Source: Paracentrotus lividus
Taxonomy: Eukaryota; Echinodermata; Echinoidea; Camarodonta; Echinidae
Assembly: GCA_940671915.1 (NCBI GenBank)
Contig: CALNVZ010000641.1
Location: forward strand, 5,112,444 to 5,176,443
Direction: 5' to 3'
Length of the DNA stretch: 64,000 nt
Shown: positions 10,890 through 22,901 of the stretch, one piece after another
How positions within the stretch are numbered: the first letter of the stretch is position 1
How the letters are laid out: each line of letters starts with the position of its first letter
Made by a program: the position numbers and the translations under genes
The notes under the pieces: model-generated
Database searches by the model: none
Told to the model about the DNA's origin: nothing
The model's input: the letters and a program-made list of their open reading frames with translations, nothing else

Positions 10890-11505
10890 TGGCGGAGTCC
10901 GGGCTGAAATGAAAAAGTTTTGTAAAATTAAGTAAAATTCATCAAGCACAACACAGAAAATTTCATCAAAATCGGATGAAAAATAACAAAGTTATGCATT
11001 TTTTAAGGTCTTGATTTTTTTGGTAAAACAGTTCTTGGCAATTGTCTCATTGTCTCATTTGAATATTTGAATATTTGAATATTCAAATGAGCAAACTGAT
11101 GATGTCACAGTCCCCCTACTTCTTGTGTATTTTATTATAAAATCTTATTTATCTCATTTTTTCATATATTGCGGTTATACAGAATTTAATCTGTCCCTCA
11201 TACTGAAATAAGTAAAAGCACTTGTGATCTTGAACATTCCACAAGGATTAATCTGTGTTTTTATGTTCTTGGGGCAGAAAATCTTGATAATTGGTATTTC
11301 ATACAATAAAATACAAAGAAGTAGGGGGACTGAGACATCATCAGTTTGCCAATTTGAAGAACTGTTTCCTAAAAAATTCAAAACCTAAGAAAATTCATGA
11401 CTTTGCTATTTGTTATCCGATTTTGATGAAATTTTCAGTGTTGTGCTTTTTTTATTTTCCTTAATTTTTCTTATAAATGCAACTCCAGCCCGGATGAGTC
11501 CTTTA
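10890..11505. mobile_element. Foldback element, about 615 bp, with about 250 bp arms
   Basis: The left arm (GGAGTCCGGGCTGAA ... ATTTCATCAAAATCGGATGA ... GTCCCCCTACTTCTT) is repeated in reverse complement at the right (AAGAAGTAGGGGGAC ... TTATCCGATTTTGATGAAAT ... CCAGCCCGGATGAGTCC). It has no transposase. In a transcript it would fold into a long imperfect hairpin. Confidence 0.85.
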
Positions 11506-12773
11506 TTAAAGTACACTGAGTTAATGTGTAAGACCAATAGAATACATTGGTACATGTCTTTAAATTATATGGGAAATATCTTTTTTTAAATTGTGAATAT
11601 CTGAACCAATTCTTGAACATTCCTTTCTTTTAATGGCTGTATTTAAAATTAATTTTCTTGTGGGGAGATTGCACTAAAATCTGTATTTATCCATTGTTTT
11701 ATTAAAAATTTGCATTGATTTTAGAGTTTTGAGTCTATCTCTTCTTATATGCTCACAATATTGTCTCATATTAAATTTGGGCTGATATTACATGTACAAG
11801 CAGAGTTAAAGTGTGTTCAGTCCAGCCTTTAGTGTAAAATGGAAAGCGGAAACCACTTTATAAGCATCCATGTGTATACATGCATAAATATGTCGATCAG
11901 ATCATATTCCTCTTGTTTCAATCGTTTCCTTGTTCCTTAAACATTAATGATTGAAACTGTATTGCACTTGAATGCTTTGATAGACTTGTACAGAATGACC
12001 CCATAGATATTGAAGTACATCGATGATTTTATTTATAAGAACCCCCTCCACATATAATTTGCCTCATCCAATTGTTTCTACATACGTACGTGACATTAAA
12101 TACTGTACCGGCTCTACATGTAGTTGCAATTTTTAAATGGTTCTTTCTTGTTAGGACAAACTCTTGGAATAGTAAGAAATTTTGAAATAGGCTCAAACTT
12201 TAATTTGTCATCAAATTTTTATACTAGTATTGCAGCTACACTGTACATGAATGTGTAGTCAATTATTTTGTGTACTAGCAGCTACATGTATGGAGGAATT
12301 GCAAGAACAGTTTCTGCAAAAATATTGAAACAACATCAAACACCCTCACAAATACATTGTTGTACACCAGCAGAAAATAGGATGATGATCACAAATTATT
12401 TTGCAACGTTGTCCATAATATTGGATTCTGCTTTGTATGTGAACTGAAAAATGTGGTTACATTGACATGACATCTATAGACATTGTATCTAGATTAATCT
12501 GAATATTGCATGAAATCCAATTTCTATGCAAGTGAAATAGAAAAAAAGTATGGAATGTAATTTCCAAAATGCTTGCTTGGAAACTGTGGTTAGTGCCAAT
12601 AATGCACAAGGGTTTATGCCCCTATTCATGCACCATGTATTCTATATAATTGCCCATCAGCGTAATACATTGATGTAATTTGCGAGGGTACTTTGAAATC
12701 AATCTACATCTACCGCAGTTACAAATGTTGCACAGTTGGTAATAATCAGCTTAAGTGTTTATTACTTAATTAC
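11506..12773. other. Intron 3, no recognisable gene
   Basis: AT-rich intron with several ACATGTAC motifs. No exon or clear repeat unit was seen. Confidence 0.5.
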
Positions 12774-12777
12774 TTAA

Positions 12778-13150
12778 CCCATTTGCGCCATTTACCCACA
12801 TTTTGTGGTTTGGGTCAATAACTTTTGTTTCAGAGCTCTAAAAATACACCAGGTATATCAGTAGAAAGAGAAAAAATTTCTGCATACATTGTGTCCATTT
12901 TTGTTGCATTACCATACTGCATTTGATGCCAGGAATTTTATTAATAAGAATAATCTTTAAAATCCCTAAGTTGGCAACAAATTGGGAATTTGAAGGTCAC
13001 TGTTTTTCATCAAAATTGGCAATAAAGAAAAAATTGTTGTAGTTCCTAACCATGTGTGTTGGTTTAAAGACATCGCATTCAATTAGAAGCATGTAGCAAT
13101 AAAATAAATATATTGCTGTTGCCAATTTGAGGAATAAAATGTGATCAATT
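12778..13150. mobile_element. TTAACCC-type non-autonomous element, copy 1 (partial)
   Basis: It begins at TTAA with CCCATTTGCGCC and carries CATTTTGTGGTTTGGGTCAATAACTTT. The same order of motifs appears at 38577-39003, where the far end reads GAAAGGGTTAAG. TTAA plus a CCC start suggests piggyBac-type insertion, but here the right end has decayed. Confidence 0.55.
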
Positions 13151-13459
13151 TAGCCCTAAAATAATCTCATTTTCCCCATGGTTCCCACTACATTTTCCCT
13201 ACATATTTTCCTGTTTTTATCCCATTTTTTTAAAATTTCACAGTCAAGACCAAAGCAAAACTCTTTCAAGAAGGGTTATTATGTAACAAATATGAAGCAT
13301 GTTTCATGGGTATTGAAAAACCATATAAAATGTACAATGTATGCCCAGAAAAAAAAAAAAAAAGCTCCCCCATGATTTTGATAGTTTATGGTAAAGATGT
13401 ACGTTGAAATCATCGTGATCTCAATATTGCCAAGTCAGTGTGTGGAAAGCAAAAGAATA

Positions 13460-14035
13460 TGTATACTTGAAACTCATCTTATCATAACAAACCCCTTCAG
13501 CTCTCTCTTCCCAATATCGTGATGCTCAAACAGGACTTTAAAGCTCTGCTGTGAGTTTAATAGTTGATGTTTCAATAGATGATCATGAAATTGTTAGAAT
13601 GCTCAGTCCAGCCCTTGGAAAATAAAGAAGATGTCTTTTATTTTAGAACTCATCTTATCAATATAAGCCCCCTAATTATCCTTTCCAAGAACTGTATTAA
13701 TGTACAGACAAGACATGCTTAAAACATGTCTTTGATCTTAATATTTGACTGGTGTTGGTCACGAACTTGATATCATTGATTCCCAGCCCAGCCCTTCGAA
13801 ATTAAAAAAAAGATGTTTACTTGGAACTCAGCTTATCAAAACAAGCCCCCTAGTTATCCTTACTAAAAATCGTAATGCAAGACAAGACACGTTTAAAACA
13901 CATTTTGATTTTAATATTTAACTGGTGATGGTCACGAACTTGATAAATTCCCAGGCCAGCCTTTGGAAATTAAAAAAAGAATATGTTTACTCGGAGGTCT
14001 CCTTATCATAACAAACTCCCCCCTTCCCACCATCA
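13460..14035. repeat. Tandem repeat, about 180 bp units, three and a bit copies
   Basis: Units start with AACTCATCTTATCA at about 13471 and 13651, AACTCAGCTTATCA at 13828 and a diverged start near 14000. Each carries CAAGCCCCCT-like, GTCACGAACTTGAT and CCAGCCCTT-GAAAT blocks. It is non-coding. Confidence 0.82.
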
Positions 14036-14114
14036 TGGTTATGAATTCAGTGGCAAGCCCACTCATGTAAACACTCGTCCCTTGCCCCCGCATCCCTTAC
14101 AGCATGAATTACAG

Positions 14115-14142
14115 GTAGCCATGGCGACTATCGCCTAGCAAC
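14115..14142. promoter_or_regulatory. RFX X-box-like palindrome in intron 3
   Basis: GTAGCCATGGCGAC resembles the RFX X-box (GTTGCCATGGCAAC) with two mismatches, and a second half-site GCCTAGCAAC follows. It lies in a locally GC-rich 150 bp just upstream of GA-rich tracts. RFX factors control many cilium and centrosome genes, so an internal promoter or enhancer is conceivable. Motif similarity is the only evidence. Confidence 0.3.
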
Positions 14143-14299
14143 CCACATGCGTGTCTTCCTCCGGTTCTCCTCCTTGGGTGAATGGTGCTGCTCCTTTTGA
14201 CTGTGGAGTCGTGTGAGACCGTGGGATGCGCTCCGATTGAGTTCAAACGGCATTCATGATTTGGCTTGGAGGAGCTGAAGAGTCAGGGCTTCTTTTATT

Positions 14300-14600
14300 G
14301 AGAGTGGGGATGGAAAGGAGAGAGAGAGATAGAAAGGAAAAGAGAGAGAGTATTAAAGAGAGAGAGAAAGAGAAAGAGAGAGAAAGGGAGAGAGACTAGG
14401 GGAGATGATGATGATACCATGTTTGTGTCATGCAGGTCTGGCATATGGACACAGCACTACATATGCGTGTAGAAGATTGTGCGTGGGTGGGCCAGGGTGT
14501 GCACTGAAAGTGTTTTTTTGTGAGAATAAATGAGTGTGTGTATATGCGAGAGGGATAGGGGTAAGGCAAGAGAGAGAGAGAGAGATGGATATGGGGGAGG
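14300..14600. repeat. GA-rich low-complexity tracts
   Basis: Purine tracts GAGAGAGAGATAGAAAGG at 14310-14400 and GAGAGAGAGAGAGATGG near 14570, with a short TG/ATG-rich stretch between them. Confidence 0.85.
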
Positions 14601-15652
14601 GGCCGGGATCTGGATTGTAATATTGCAGGTCTACACGTTCTGTGTTTCAATTTTTAAGAATTGTACCATTGCTCCTTATGTCTCTAATTCTGAATAAAGA
14701 AAAACAGAATTAAAAAAAAAAGAAAAGAAATAAAGAAGCTCTACGAGCTCTTAGACAATAAAAATGATTTTGTACGATGCATATATTCCATAACATGTTC
14801 AGATGCATTTTAGATATTGTTTCATGCATCTATTATGATATCAAAATATTTTTTTTTGAAGAGAGTGGAATTGTTTCAATAAAAAGAAGAAGTAGAAAAA
14901 AAAGATGAACCTGAAAAACAAGAGACTGCAGCCCACAAATGCAGATCAATCAATTATGCCTCTATACCCGTCGGTGACATTACATTGTAAAACAAAGAGG
15001 CTTGGGTTCAAACTCAAGTTATACATAAAAACAAAAGAGTTCAAATCAATAAAAATGCCAGGTAGATATTGATTCTTATACGGACATGAATGTACAAGTA
15101 CAGATGTTGTTGTCTAACAGTTCACTTTATTATCAAGTGTACTCAGTTGTTGACAACTTCAAAAGAAATTCATACACCAAGAGAACCTTAGGCATATGGA
15201 ATATTGCAAATACATACTGTAAGCAACACTTTTTACCTCTACATCTTATACTGAGTAAGTATTGAAATGGGGGAATTATAAAAAAAAAAAAAAATGATAG
15301 AAAAAAAGATAAAGAAATGACAGGGTTCCATATGTATGTACATGTATATATTTTTTATTATGGGTCCAGATAATAATAGGGCTCAGGCTTTCAATTTTTC
15401 AGATTTTTTTTGGGGAAGCATGAGTATTAATTCACAATTTTATGGGTCTTTAACTAGGCGGTGGCAAGAACTCAATAGATTTGAAAAACATTCAGTTTCC
15501 AACATGGTGAAATAGTGAAGGAGAGATGAAATGGCGACTGAGATCATTTTAAATTGTGGACGTGGCGTAGAGAGAGCAAAGAGTGAAGAGAAAAATAGAT
15601 GTATGTTTTCACATCTTTGTATGCATGTACATGTGCAAACAGACTGATCAGA

Positions 15653-15781
15653 GGGGCATTTCATCAAAGGGCTTGTTTTATCTGAAAAACTGTTATAAGC
15701 TACTGAAAAGCTTGCATCTGATTGGCTGAGAACAAATTTGTCAGATAAAATGTCTGACAAGTCCTTTGATGAAATACCCCC
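15653..15781. mobile_element. ATTTCATCAAAGG MITE, copy 1
   Basis: It is palindromic: GGGGCATTTCATCAAAGGGC at the left, and the right end reads GGGGGTATTTCATCAAAGGA in reverse complement. The inside, ACTGTTATAAGCTACTGAAA, is shared with 42445-42582. There is no coding content. Confidence 0.87.
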
Positions 15782-16850
15782 GTGTAATGTCTACATGAAA
15801 TTATTTGTACTCTGCCATTGTGTATATTCCTTTAGTGTAAGTACTACATTGTATGTTTCATACATTGCAGATCTAAACCTAAATATAAGAACTCTTAAAA
15901 GCCTGTCCCCATGAAATTTGCTATAACGATAATTACCCTGCCATCAACTCCTTGTTCATGTACAAATCAAATAAGTATGTATCTACAGCCCTGGACTACG
16001 TGTAAACACTATACCTATTAACTTTAATCTAACATTAAAACGTATAACAAACCTACACGTAACCCTACTTGTACATCTTTGGCAAAAAAAAGCCATAGCA
16101 AATATCATTCGGCCTAACATTTTTCTTGTCTGTGTTCTCGATATTAAAAACAACATTTGGAATTGTTTATACATTGTAAATGTCAAGATGTTTTGATATT
16201 TCTTAACTCTGGTTTATGTAAAAGAAGCCTTGCTTTATAATAAATGAGTGAATCCTTACAAGTGAAACAGTTCTTTGCCAAATACATGTACATGTACCCA
16301 GAAAGGATTTCATCTCCATGTTCTTGTAAGTTTTCCAACCAAAAGCAGAAAGTTTTTCATCTTCTATTTGTGAGCATCATGTTGTGCAGCATCTTGTAAA
16401 ATTTGTAAGTCTGAGCACCGGTGAAGCCAGAATATTTCAATAAATTGTCTGTCCTACTCACAGTAGCATATTTTAATAACCAGGTGGAGCGAAAGGTGTT
16501 TCATCTCATTTTGTTTTGTGATACAAAGGAACTAATTTTGGTAAAAGTTGAGGCCAGAATGTTTTTATAAACTGTGCTCGCAAAAGATTGTATAACAGTT
16601 GTATCACCTGAGTTTTTTTACGGTGAAGGAAAACGTGCACCTGATGCTGAAAGTAATTTGTAACTTGTGAGTTTCACCATCTATAAATTGTGGTTTTTTT
16701 TAAGGTACCGTCTGGCCAATTGTGGTTCTACTTTTGTTTGTGTCTCGTCAGCAAATTTGTAAAATCCTGGAATTTATACAAGTGTGTGAAGTTGAGTGAT
16801 TAATGATTAACTTAAAAAAAAATATTTCAGGTTTAATGTATTATTGGTCA
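15782..16850. other. Intron 3, no recognisable gene
   Basis: AT-rich intron with poly-A tracts and ACATGTAC motifs. I see no exon or repeat boundary that I can defend. Confidence 0.5.
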
Positions 16851-16860
16851 TATTCAAACG

Positions 16861-17270
16861 TGAGTGACACGACATTTGGACTGATAGAAGGGTGCATATC
16901 TTTGCACTTGTAGGTTATGAATGGATCATGACTACCATCATTTATTGTATATTATGTATAATTGTAGGAGTGGCATGTGTCATTACCAGTTGGATTTGAA
17001 TTTTACAATTGGTCCTGGAAATTATGATTAAAAACAGTGCGTGAGTGACACGACAAAAAAAAGACATGGGTTTTCTACCATCATTGTTATGGTTGGATTT
17101 GTGCCCCAAGTAGATCTCTAAGGGTACTATAAGTGCTGCGTATATGTATATGAATAGTGTACCTCTCTGACATTTATTGTGTTTATCAATCATTCCCTCT
17201 CTGTTGAAAATGGTCCACCTCTATGTGTCGTGAGTGACACGACATCTAAAAATGTGAGTGACACGACCAG
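16861..17270. repeat. Four spaced copies of GTGAGTGACACGAC
   Basis: The 14-mer appears at about 16860, 17041, 17230 and 17253, always in the same orientation. At 17226 it is embedded in TGTCGTG-AGTGA-CACGACA, a 7 bp stem with a 5 nt loop. Sequence between copies is not obviously repeated. Confidence 0.8.
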
Positions 17271-17336
17271 TGCCTTAAATTCAACATTTCGAGTAATATA
17301 ACTCAATCCAAATCACCTGTATTTATATGCCATGTT

Positions 17337-17610
17337 AAGAGTAGTCCATGAAAATTACTTTAAGCAAAAAAAATCTGACAAAAGTGATTGGTATTAAGAA
17401 TAAAACATTTAAAGCACCATAGTCCCATACGTTGCAAATTCCTGTTTGCTCATTATTCAGCGTAAGAAAACTGGATCACATAATGTTTGAACTTAAATAA
17501 TTGTTTGTATTGTAAAGAAGCCTTTGTGTTGATTTCAGATCCTAATTTGCATTTTCAAAGGCACAGCGCCACATCAAAATTTCAGCTAAATGTCCCACTT
17601 AGTTTGAATA
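17337..17610. repeat. Dispersed intron repeat, copy 2 (mate at 10.4 kb)
   Basis: It begins GAGTAGTCCATGAAAATTAC and holds TTTCAGATCCTAATTTGCAT and CAAAGGCACAGCGCCACAT as in 10394-10685, same strand, about 6.9 kb apart in the same intron. Confidence 0.82.
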
Positions 17611-17812
17611 TGACCTTATTCATGTTTATTTACATACATGTAATTTGGTTTCTGTTATTCATAGAGAGTGTTTATTCATTTTCTCTGGAAATGTTTATCA
17701 GAAAGGGCAAGAGCTTATTTCTTTGAGCTCTCTCTCTGATTTAGATTTGATTTTTTACTCTTGATCTTGTTGATTTTAATCTGATTTTACTCTAATTTTT
17801 CTTGTTTTTCAG

Positions 17813-17892
17813 ATGAAGCGGAGCAGAAACACACAGGAGCTGATATCCCAGCTACAGAGAGGCTAAGTCTGGAACATAAGCAGGTGGTGCAG
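17813..17892 (+). CDS. AKAP9: AKAP9-like exon 4 of window (80 bp)
   Basis: The acceptor is TTTTTCTTGTTTTTCAG and the donor GTGCAG|GTATGTC. With the one base left by exon 3 it reads DEAEQKHTGADIPATERLSL and ends in phase 0 (EHKQVVQ). The exact phase match across an 11.5 kb intron supports both exons. It is less coiled than its neighbours. Confidence 0.87.
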
Positions 17893-18749
17893 GTATGTCG
17901 TAATTGTCACGATTCCTGTCAAGGTAGAAAATTTGCGATGTGGTAGTTTTTGCGGATTTCGTGTTCATCAGGAGGGGCGAAATCATAATGAACATTTCAC
18001 ATATTCTGTGTAGTGCACAGCCGTTCTCTGTGAATTTAAAACACATGATCTTTCTAGGAAGCCTGTATGGGTTTTAGAGAGCTCAGATAAGTTGATGCGT
18101 ACTGGAGCCAATAAGTATCGGCTACAAAAAATGTATAAACAATACTAGAAAAAATTAGGGAGCCGTAGTGCCTTATTATTTAATTCTAGGAACTAGCTGA
18201 GATTCTGGGGAAAACCTAGGCTTCTGCCTAAGTCAGGCCTGGAGTAATGTTATCGGTCTGGCTGTGACCAGGACTTCAGTCTTCATAGATTGTTGTAGTG
18301 AATTAACGTTGCAAACATGTAGAACAGTTGTCTTGGGCTAGTAGATAAGTTATCAGATTATGGATTGCGTATTCGCCGGTGTCAGGTCAGCTTATTCCTC
18401 AGAGCTACCTACAAGTCAGCATGATGTAGTTTAGACTGGAAAAAAAGAAGAAAAGTATTGAAGTGGAGGACGATGGGCAGATTTGAGCTGTTTGGGGTTA
18501 GGGCTTAGGGGCAAGGTGTGGATGGTTTGTTGTGCTACGGCGGGCTAAACCCAAAAAGCCGCTTTTTGGGTAGTTTGACGGCGAGAGTATAACTTAGAAT
18601 AATACAAATTGATTGATAAATGAAAATACCTTGAATAGTGCTAGGGAGAATTCTGCGATGCCTCGAGGAGACGACGATCAAAGAGAAGGTCTTTCGGAAT
18701 CAACCAGCGGTTTTTAGAATTAAATTTTTCATATTATTGTGTTCTCCAG
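17893..18749. other. Intron 4, no recognisable gene
   Basis: No repeat or exon was recognised. An inverted motif around AAACCCAAAAAGCCGCTTTTTGGG (18548-18571) is a short hairpin. Confidence 0.5.
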
Positions 18750-18966
18750 ACTCTAGCTGAGCAGTGGACCAGAGAGGCGTGGAGCGACTGGAGACGGTCC
18801 GAGCTGAGATGGAGCCAAATACACCCAAGAGCTGAAGGGAAAAGAAGGAGCGGAGGAGAGGAGAGAGGAAGATATGGAGCTTACTAAGCAGCATGTGGAG
18901 AGGAGTACAAGACGGACGTGGAGCTGCTCCTCAAGGAGAGGGAGATGCTGGTGGAGCATGCTGAAG
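18750..18966 (+). CDS. AKAP9: AKAP9-like exon 5 of window, frame-disrupted
   Basis: The acceptor is GTTCTCCAG and the donor GAAG|GTGAGG. Conceptually it reads TLAEQWTREA, then ERLETVRAEME, then KYTQELKGKEGAEERREED, then KTDVELLLKEREMLVEHAE, but three +1 shifts are needed to stay in frame. All three fit a lost G beside an existing G. With them the exon ends in phase 1, exactly what exon 6 requires. The 3' part is echoed at 19043-19141. Confidence 0.72.
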
Positions 18967-19042
18967 GTGAGGTTCCTTTCCTGCCATATACAAGAGATAG
19001 AATAGATAGATAGATGAATGAGAGAGAAGAGAGAGATAGGTA

Positions 19043-19141
19043 GAGAGACATGGAGCGCACCAAGCAGCACGTGAGGAGGAGTACAAGACGGATGTGGACC
19101 TGCTGCCTCCAGGAAAGGAGATGCTGGTAGAGCATGCGAAG
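19043..19141 (+). pseudogene. Downstream echo of exon 5 end
   Basis: CAAGCAGCACGTGAG..GAGTACAAGACGGATGTGGA..GAGATGCTGGTAGAGCATGC and the donor GAAG|GTGAGG repeat the last 95 bp of exon 5 at about 160 bp distance. There is no acceptor, because GA-rich sequence precedes it. Both copies are followed by GAGATAGA-rich sequence. Confidence 0.82.
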
Positions 19142-19179
19142 GTGAGGGGTCTTGCTTGCGAGATCACGAGACAGGAGAT

Positions 19180-19250
19180 AGAGATAGAAAATAGAGAGAG
19201 AGAGAGAGAGAGACGAGAGAGGAGAGAAGAGAGAGAGAGAAATTAATAAT
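19180..19250. repeat. GA microsatellite
   Basis: GAGAGAGAGAGAGAGAGACGAGAGAGGAGAGAAG and similar units close the duplicated segment after exon 5. Confidence 0.9.
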
Positions 19251-19595
19251 TGGGGGAGGGAGAGTCATTTGACTAGTGGTGTGTAATTTAATTTCAAGAC
19301 AGTTGAACAGTGCTTGTGTCACCTAACAGAGGTCTGCATAGTACAAGTAGACCCTAAGATATGTCCATTTTAATTAGAGTCTGTGCATATTATTCTCCTT
19401 ATGATGCAATATGAACAGAAAATATGATGGGAAAAAATATGATACAGAAAAAAGTACTTATAGTTTATCCAGTTGACATTTACTTATTCTTTGGTTCTTA
19501 TTTGGACCCAGGAAGTATAATAATCAAAGTGCTTTTATATATTTACCAATTTTTAGATGGTACGTTTAAAATTTTTTTTCAACTTTCCTTTGCAG

Positions 19596-21301
19596 AAATG
19601 CGACAGAACCTTGACAGAGTGCATCACAAAGAGCTAGATGACCTGAGAGCCAGTCTCAAGTCCGAGTATGACCAGTTACGTACGAGCCAAGGAAGAGCTT
19701 GAGATCGCTCGCTATTATCCCAGATCAGAAGTGTCGCTCATCGAAGATCTATCCCTTCTTCGAATCGCACACCAGGATCTTCAACCAGCAAGTATCGTGG
19801 CGAGGTAGCATCCTTGAGAGCCCAGCTGAGAGCAAGCGGGAATCACTGACCCAGGCCAACTCTCTGAAGAGAACAAGGAGCTCAGACTGCCTGACCAGTC
19901 TCAGGGCCAGTTACAAGAGAGCACACTGAGGAACTTAACCAGCTGCGAGTCTACTTGAGAAACAGGTTGAAGATACCGTATGAGCGATGGAAGACAGAGA
20001 TGGTCTAAGCTAAAGCACTGTATGAATCTTCAGGAGGCAATTCTGGCAACGAGCCGCATAAGAAAAAGCCAAGAGGAAAGACTATTCCCATGCCCTGATG
20101 ACCCTGACACAATTGTCTGAATTCGGACAGCTCGCCTCCTAGGTCATCCACCACAGTTTCCTATGAGTGGAGGCGGAACTGAAGCAAGAGCTTCGTTCGC
20201 AACTGATCATGAATAATCAGAAGGATCTCAGGAACCTAAGGTTGGAACTTGAGAGCGAACATGAAGCAAATATGTCAAGAAATAAAGATGGAGTACGATA
20301 TGCAGAGGAGGAGACATGCTGCAGTTGGAGGATCGCTTGAACGCCAAGCACACCCAGGATGCAATGATTCTGAACTTGACTACCTCAATCAATTTGAAAG
20401 ACTACGAACCAGCTCCAAGTGATCACTCAAAGAAATTGCAAGGATGCAACTACAAGCCGTCACGAATCAGAAGCCTTGAAAGAGAGTAGCATAGTGATGA
20501 CTGACATGGTGTAAGCCATGGCTGAATTGAGGAAAGAACTCGAAGAGAGTCATCCCTTGAGACAGGAGATACGTCAGCAAATGTCCTCCGACCTGGCTCT
20601 GCTGTCGCTGAGAAATGGAAGGTCTTCGTAAGCATACAAAAAGAACACTGAGGAATGGAGAGCTTGCGCCAGCAATATGAGAGTCTAGTAGATTAGAAAC
20701 AGATTCACATCAAAGAAGAAGCAACAGACATGCGGAGGTCGTCAAGAACCTGACGATGAATGGCAGCAAGAAAGAGAACTTCTTGTGAAGCCACAAAATG
20801 AAATTGTCGATGAGTCGCCAAGATAGTATCCGATGCGACATTGGCGAGCCCTCTTGCAAGTTGAGATGGACACTCAAAAGAATGATTCGGTCATCTGCTT
20901 GAGGAGTTGGACAACTGAAATCCTCTGAAGCGAATCTATTATGCAGGGTGCGCTGGAAGAGGGAGCAACTGAGGCGGAAGCTGGAAGACAGCGAAGAGCG
21001 ATATCAACTGCAGGAGCTCAAGAGCGGTGAGCACTGAGATCCAGGAGCTGAAGGAGACTTTGTGCGCGATATGATAACCGATTGGAGTTGATAACGTCGA
21101 CAGAGTGAAGAAATGGAATCACTAGTCAGGACCACGGGAGCGAGCAGACAGTAAAAGATGCAGGAGGACTTTCTGTCCAGCATCAGGCCTCAGACGGTTT
21201 GTGGAGGATCAGAGAAGGCTCTAGAGAGCTCAAGGTGCGCATGAAGTAGGATCTGGCCAGAACGAAAGAACAACTGCAGACAGAGCTCAATGAGCGAACA
21301 G
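19596..21301 (+). CDS. AKAP9: AKAP9-like giant exon 6 of window (about 1.7 kb), many frame breaks
   Basis: The acceptor is AACTTTCCTTTGCAG. With the base left by exon 5 it opens EMRQNLDRVHHKELDDLRAS. Coiled-coil coding runs reappear throughout in shifting frames: EAELKQELRSQLIMNNQKDL near 20170, MAELRKELEESHPLRQEIRQ near 20518, and WKREQLRRKLEDSEERYQLQ near 20950. The donor ACAG|GTGTTA lies at 21302. Frame changes and stops are too many for a working exon as written, yet codon content stays coiled-coil to the end. I favour a low-quality consensus patch over a pseudogene. Vertebrate AKAP9 also has one unusually long internal exon. Confidence 0.7.
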
Positions 21302-22351
21302 GTGTTAGTTTTAACAATTGAAATTCTATATCAAACAGACTTTACTTTTAATATTTTTCAAAATACAATAAACAAATTGGAGAATATACTAGTAATATCA
21401 AATGGTAGGCTGATAATATTTACATGTACATGCTTGTACTGCTTGTATTGTTTGTACAATTATGTGTTTGGGGTTAATGTAGACCAATGAGGCACCTCCT
21501 CAAATCTCCAAATCTTTTGGAGCATTACAACCAGAATGACCTGGTGGCTGTAAATGAGATTGTTTTGCAATGTGCCAAGTCGTAGCTGAATATCTAATGT
21601 TTGTGTAAATTGTGACTTGGAAGAAGGATTATGGGTCATGGTCGAAAGAAAAAAATTAAATGGGAAGATGAATCATGACACAAAACACAGATACACATGT
21701 ACATGTATATAGAAAAGCAATGGGTACAAACACGGTCACCCATTTCCTGTCATAAAAATAAACGTCTTTCAGATATTTCAGGGAAATACATGTAATATCC
21801 ATTCTGCAGAGAATATAAATGTTGAAAAAGATGCAGTTTGAAAGACAATCAGCTTCAAATTTATGATCATATTGACGGACCTTTAGATTGTGAATGCATT
21901 TACGCTGTACTGTTAGTGGGGAATTTAAAGACAATCTGTGAATAATCAGCATTAAATTTTCAACCGTGAACAGTACGCTGCCGACCGTGATTGTGTGCTG
22001 TGTTTTGTAATTGCATTTTGTATCATGATTCATGATCCTGTTTTATTATTTTTCAGTCATTAGCGAACCCTTATAAAGATATGAAGACCTGAATATAAGA
22101 ACCACCCAAATCCATCTCTTGGTCAAATTGAGTTAATCATGGGAGGTTGTTGCTCATACATGAGCCCATCTGATGTATAATTTACAGCACTGAATTCTGC
22201 CCCAAATTGCCTGAAATTACTGAAAAACTATCCTAAATCCCCATTGGCTACACACAAAAATAATTCAGGGTTTCTTGATTTACTCAAAATGAACTTTCTT
22301 GGGTTGTTCTTATTTTCATATATTCATATAAATGATAATATTTTCTTCTAG
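21302..22351. other. Intron 6, no recognisable gene
   Basis: A 125-codon minus-strand open frame at 21656-22033 has no recognisable domain or supporting signal and I do not call it. No repeats were recognised. Confidence 0.5.
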
Positions 22352-22633
22352 ATGAAAGATCTTGAGGATCTCCAGGAGACACTGACCAAGGCCAAGGAAC
22401 AAGAGATGGAGACCCTTAGAAGAAGCCACGCCCAGGAGCTTGAGGACCTCCGTCTGGACCTGATGAAACTCACCGATGAGGAGAGAGAGAAGGTGGAAGA
22501 GAAGATGATGCAGGAAAGGAGAGGAGTGGAGGAGGTTGAAGGGAAGATGAGAGAGCTGGTGGAGAGGCATGAAAGAGAGAAGGATGAAATCAAAGAAGAA
22601 CTGGTTGCAGCTCACATGCAGAAATTTAGAGAG
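22352..22633 (+). CDS. AKAP9: AKAP9-like exon 7 of window (94 codons)
   Basis: It lies between TTTTCTTCTAG and GAGAG|GTAAGGT, phase 0 to 0 with no breaks. The product MKDLEDLQETLTKAKEQEME continues as dense Glu/Arg coiled coil (VEEKMMQERRGVEEVEGKMR). The last 177 bp are repeated almost identically at 22902-23078. Confidence 0.92.
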
Positions 22634-22715
22634 GTAAGGTGTCATTAAATGTAAATAAATTTTCAAATGATTATGAAATTATTTAGGATATTACAATAAA
22701 AATGTTCACTCCCAA

Positions 22716-22901
22716 AAGAGTGGTGGTGGTGATGATGATGCTGATTATGATGATTATGAAGATGGTGATTATGGTGATGTCAATGGAGAGGATGGTGAGG
22801 ATGATGATGATGATGATGTCAGTGATGATGATAGTGAGGATGATGTCAGTGATGATGATAGTGAGGATGATTAGGAGGAGGAGGATGGTGATAATAATGA
22901 T
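22716..22901. repeat. GAT/GATGAT microsatellite between exon 7 and its echo
   Basis: TGATGATGATGCTGATTATG and similar units run to the start of the echo. A nested 26-bp unit (GTCAGTGATGATGATAGTGA...) occurs twice at about 22820-22870. Confidence 0.9.

Noticed and set aside
21656-22033. 125-codon minus-strand open frame
   Set aside because: Irregular, Cys/Ile-rich composition, no domain, no flanking signals. Chance frame in intron.
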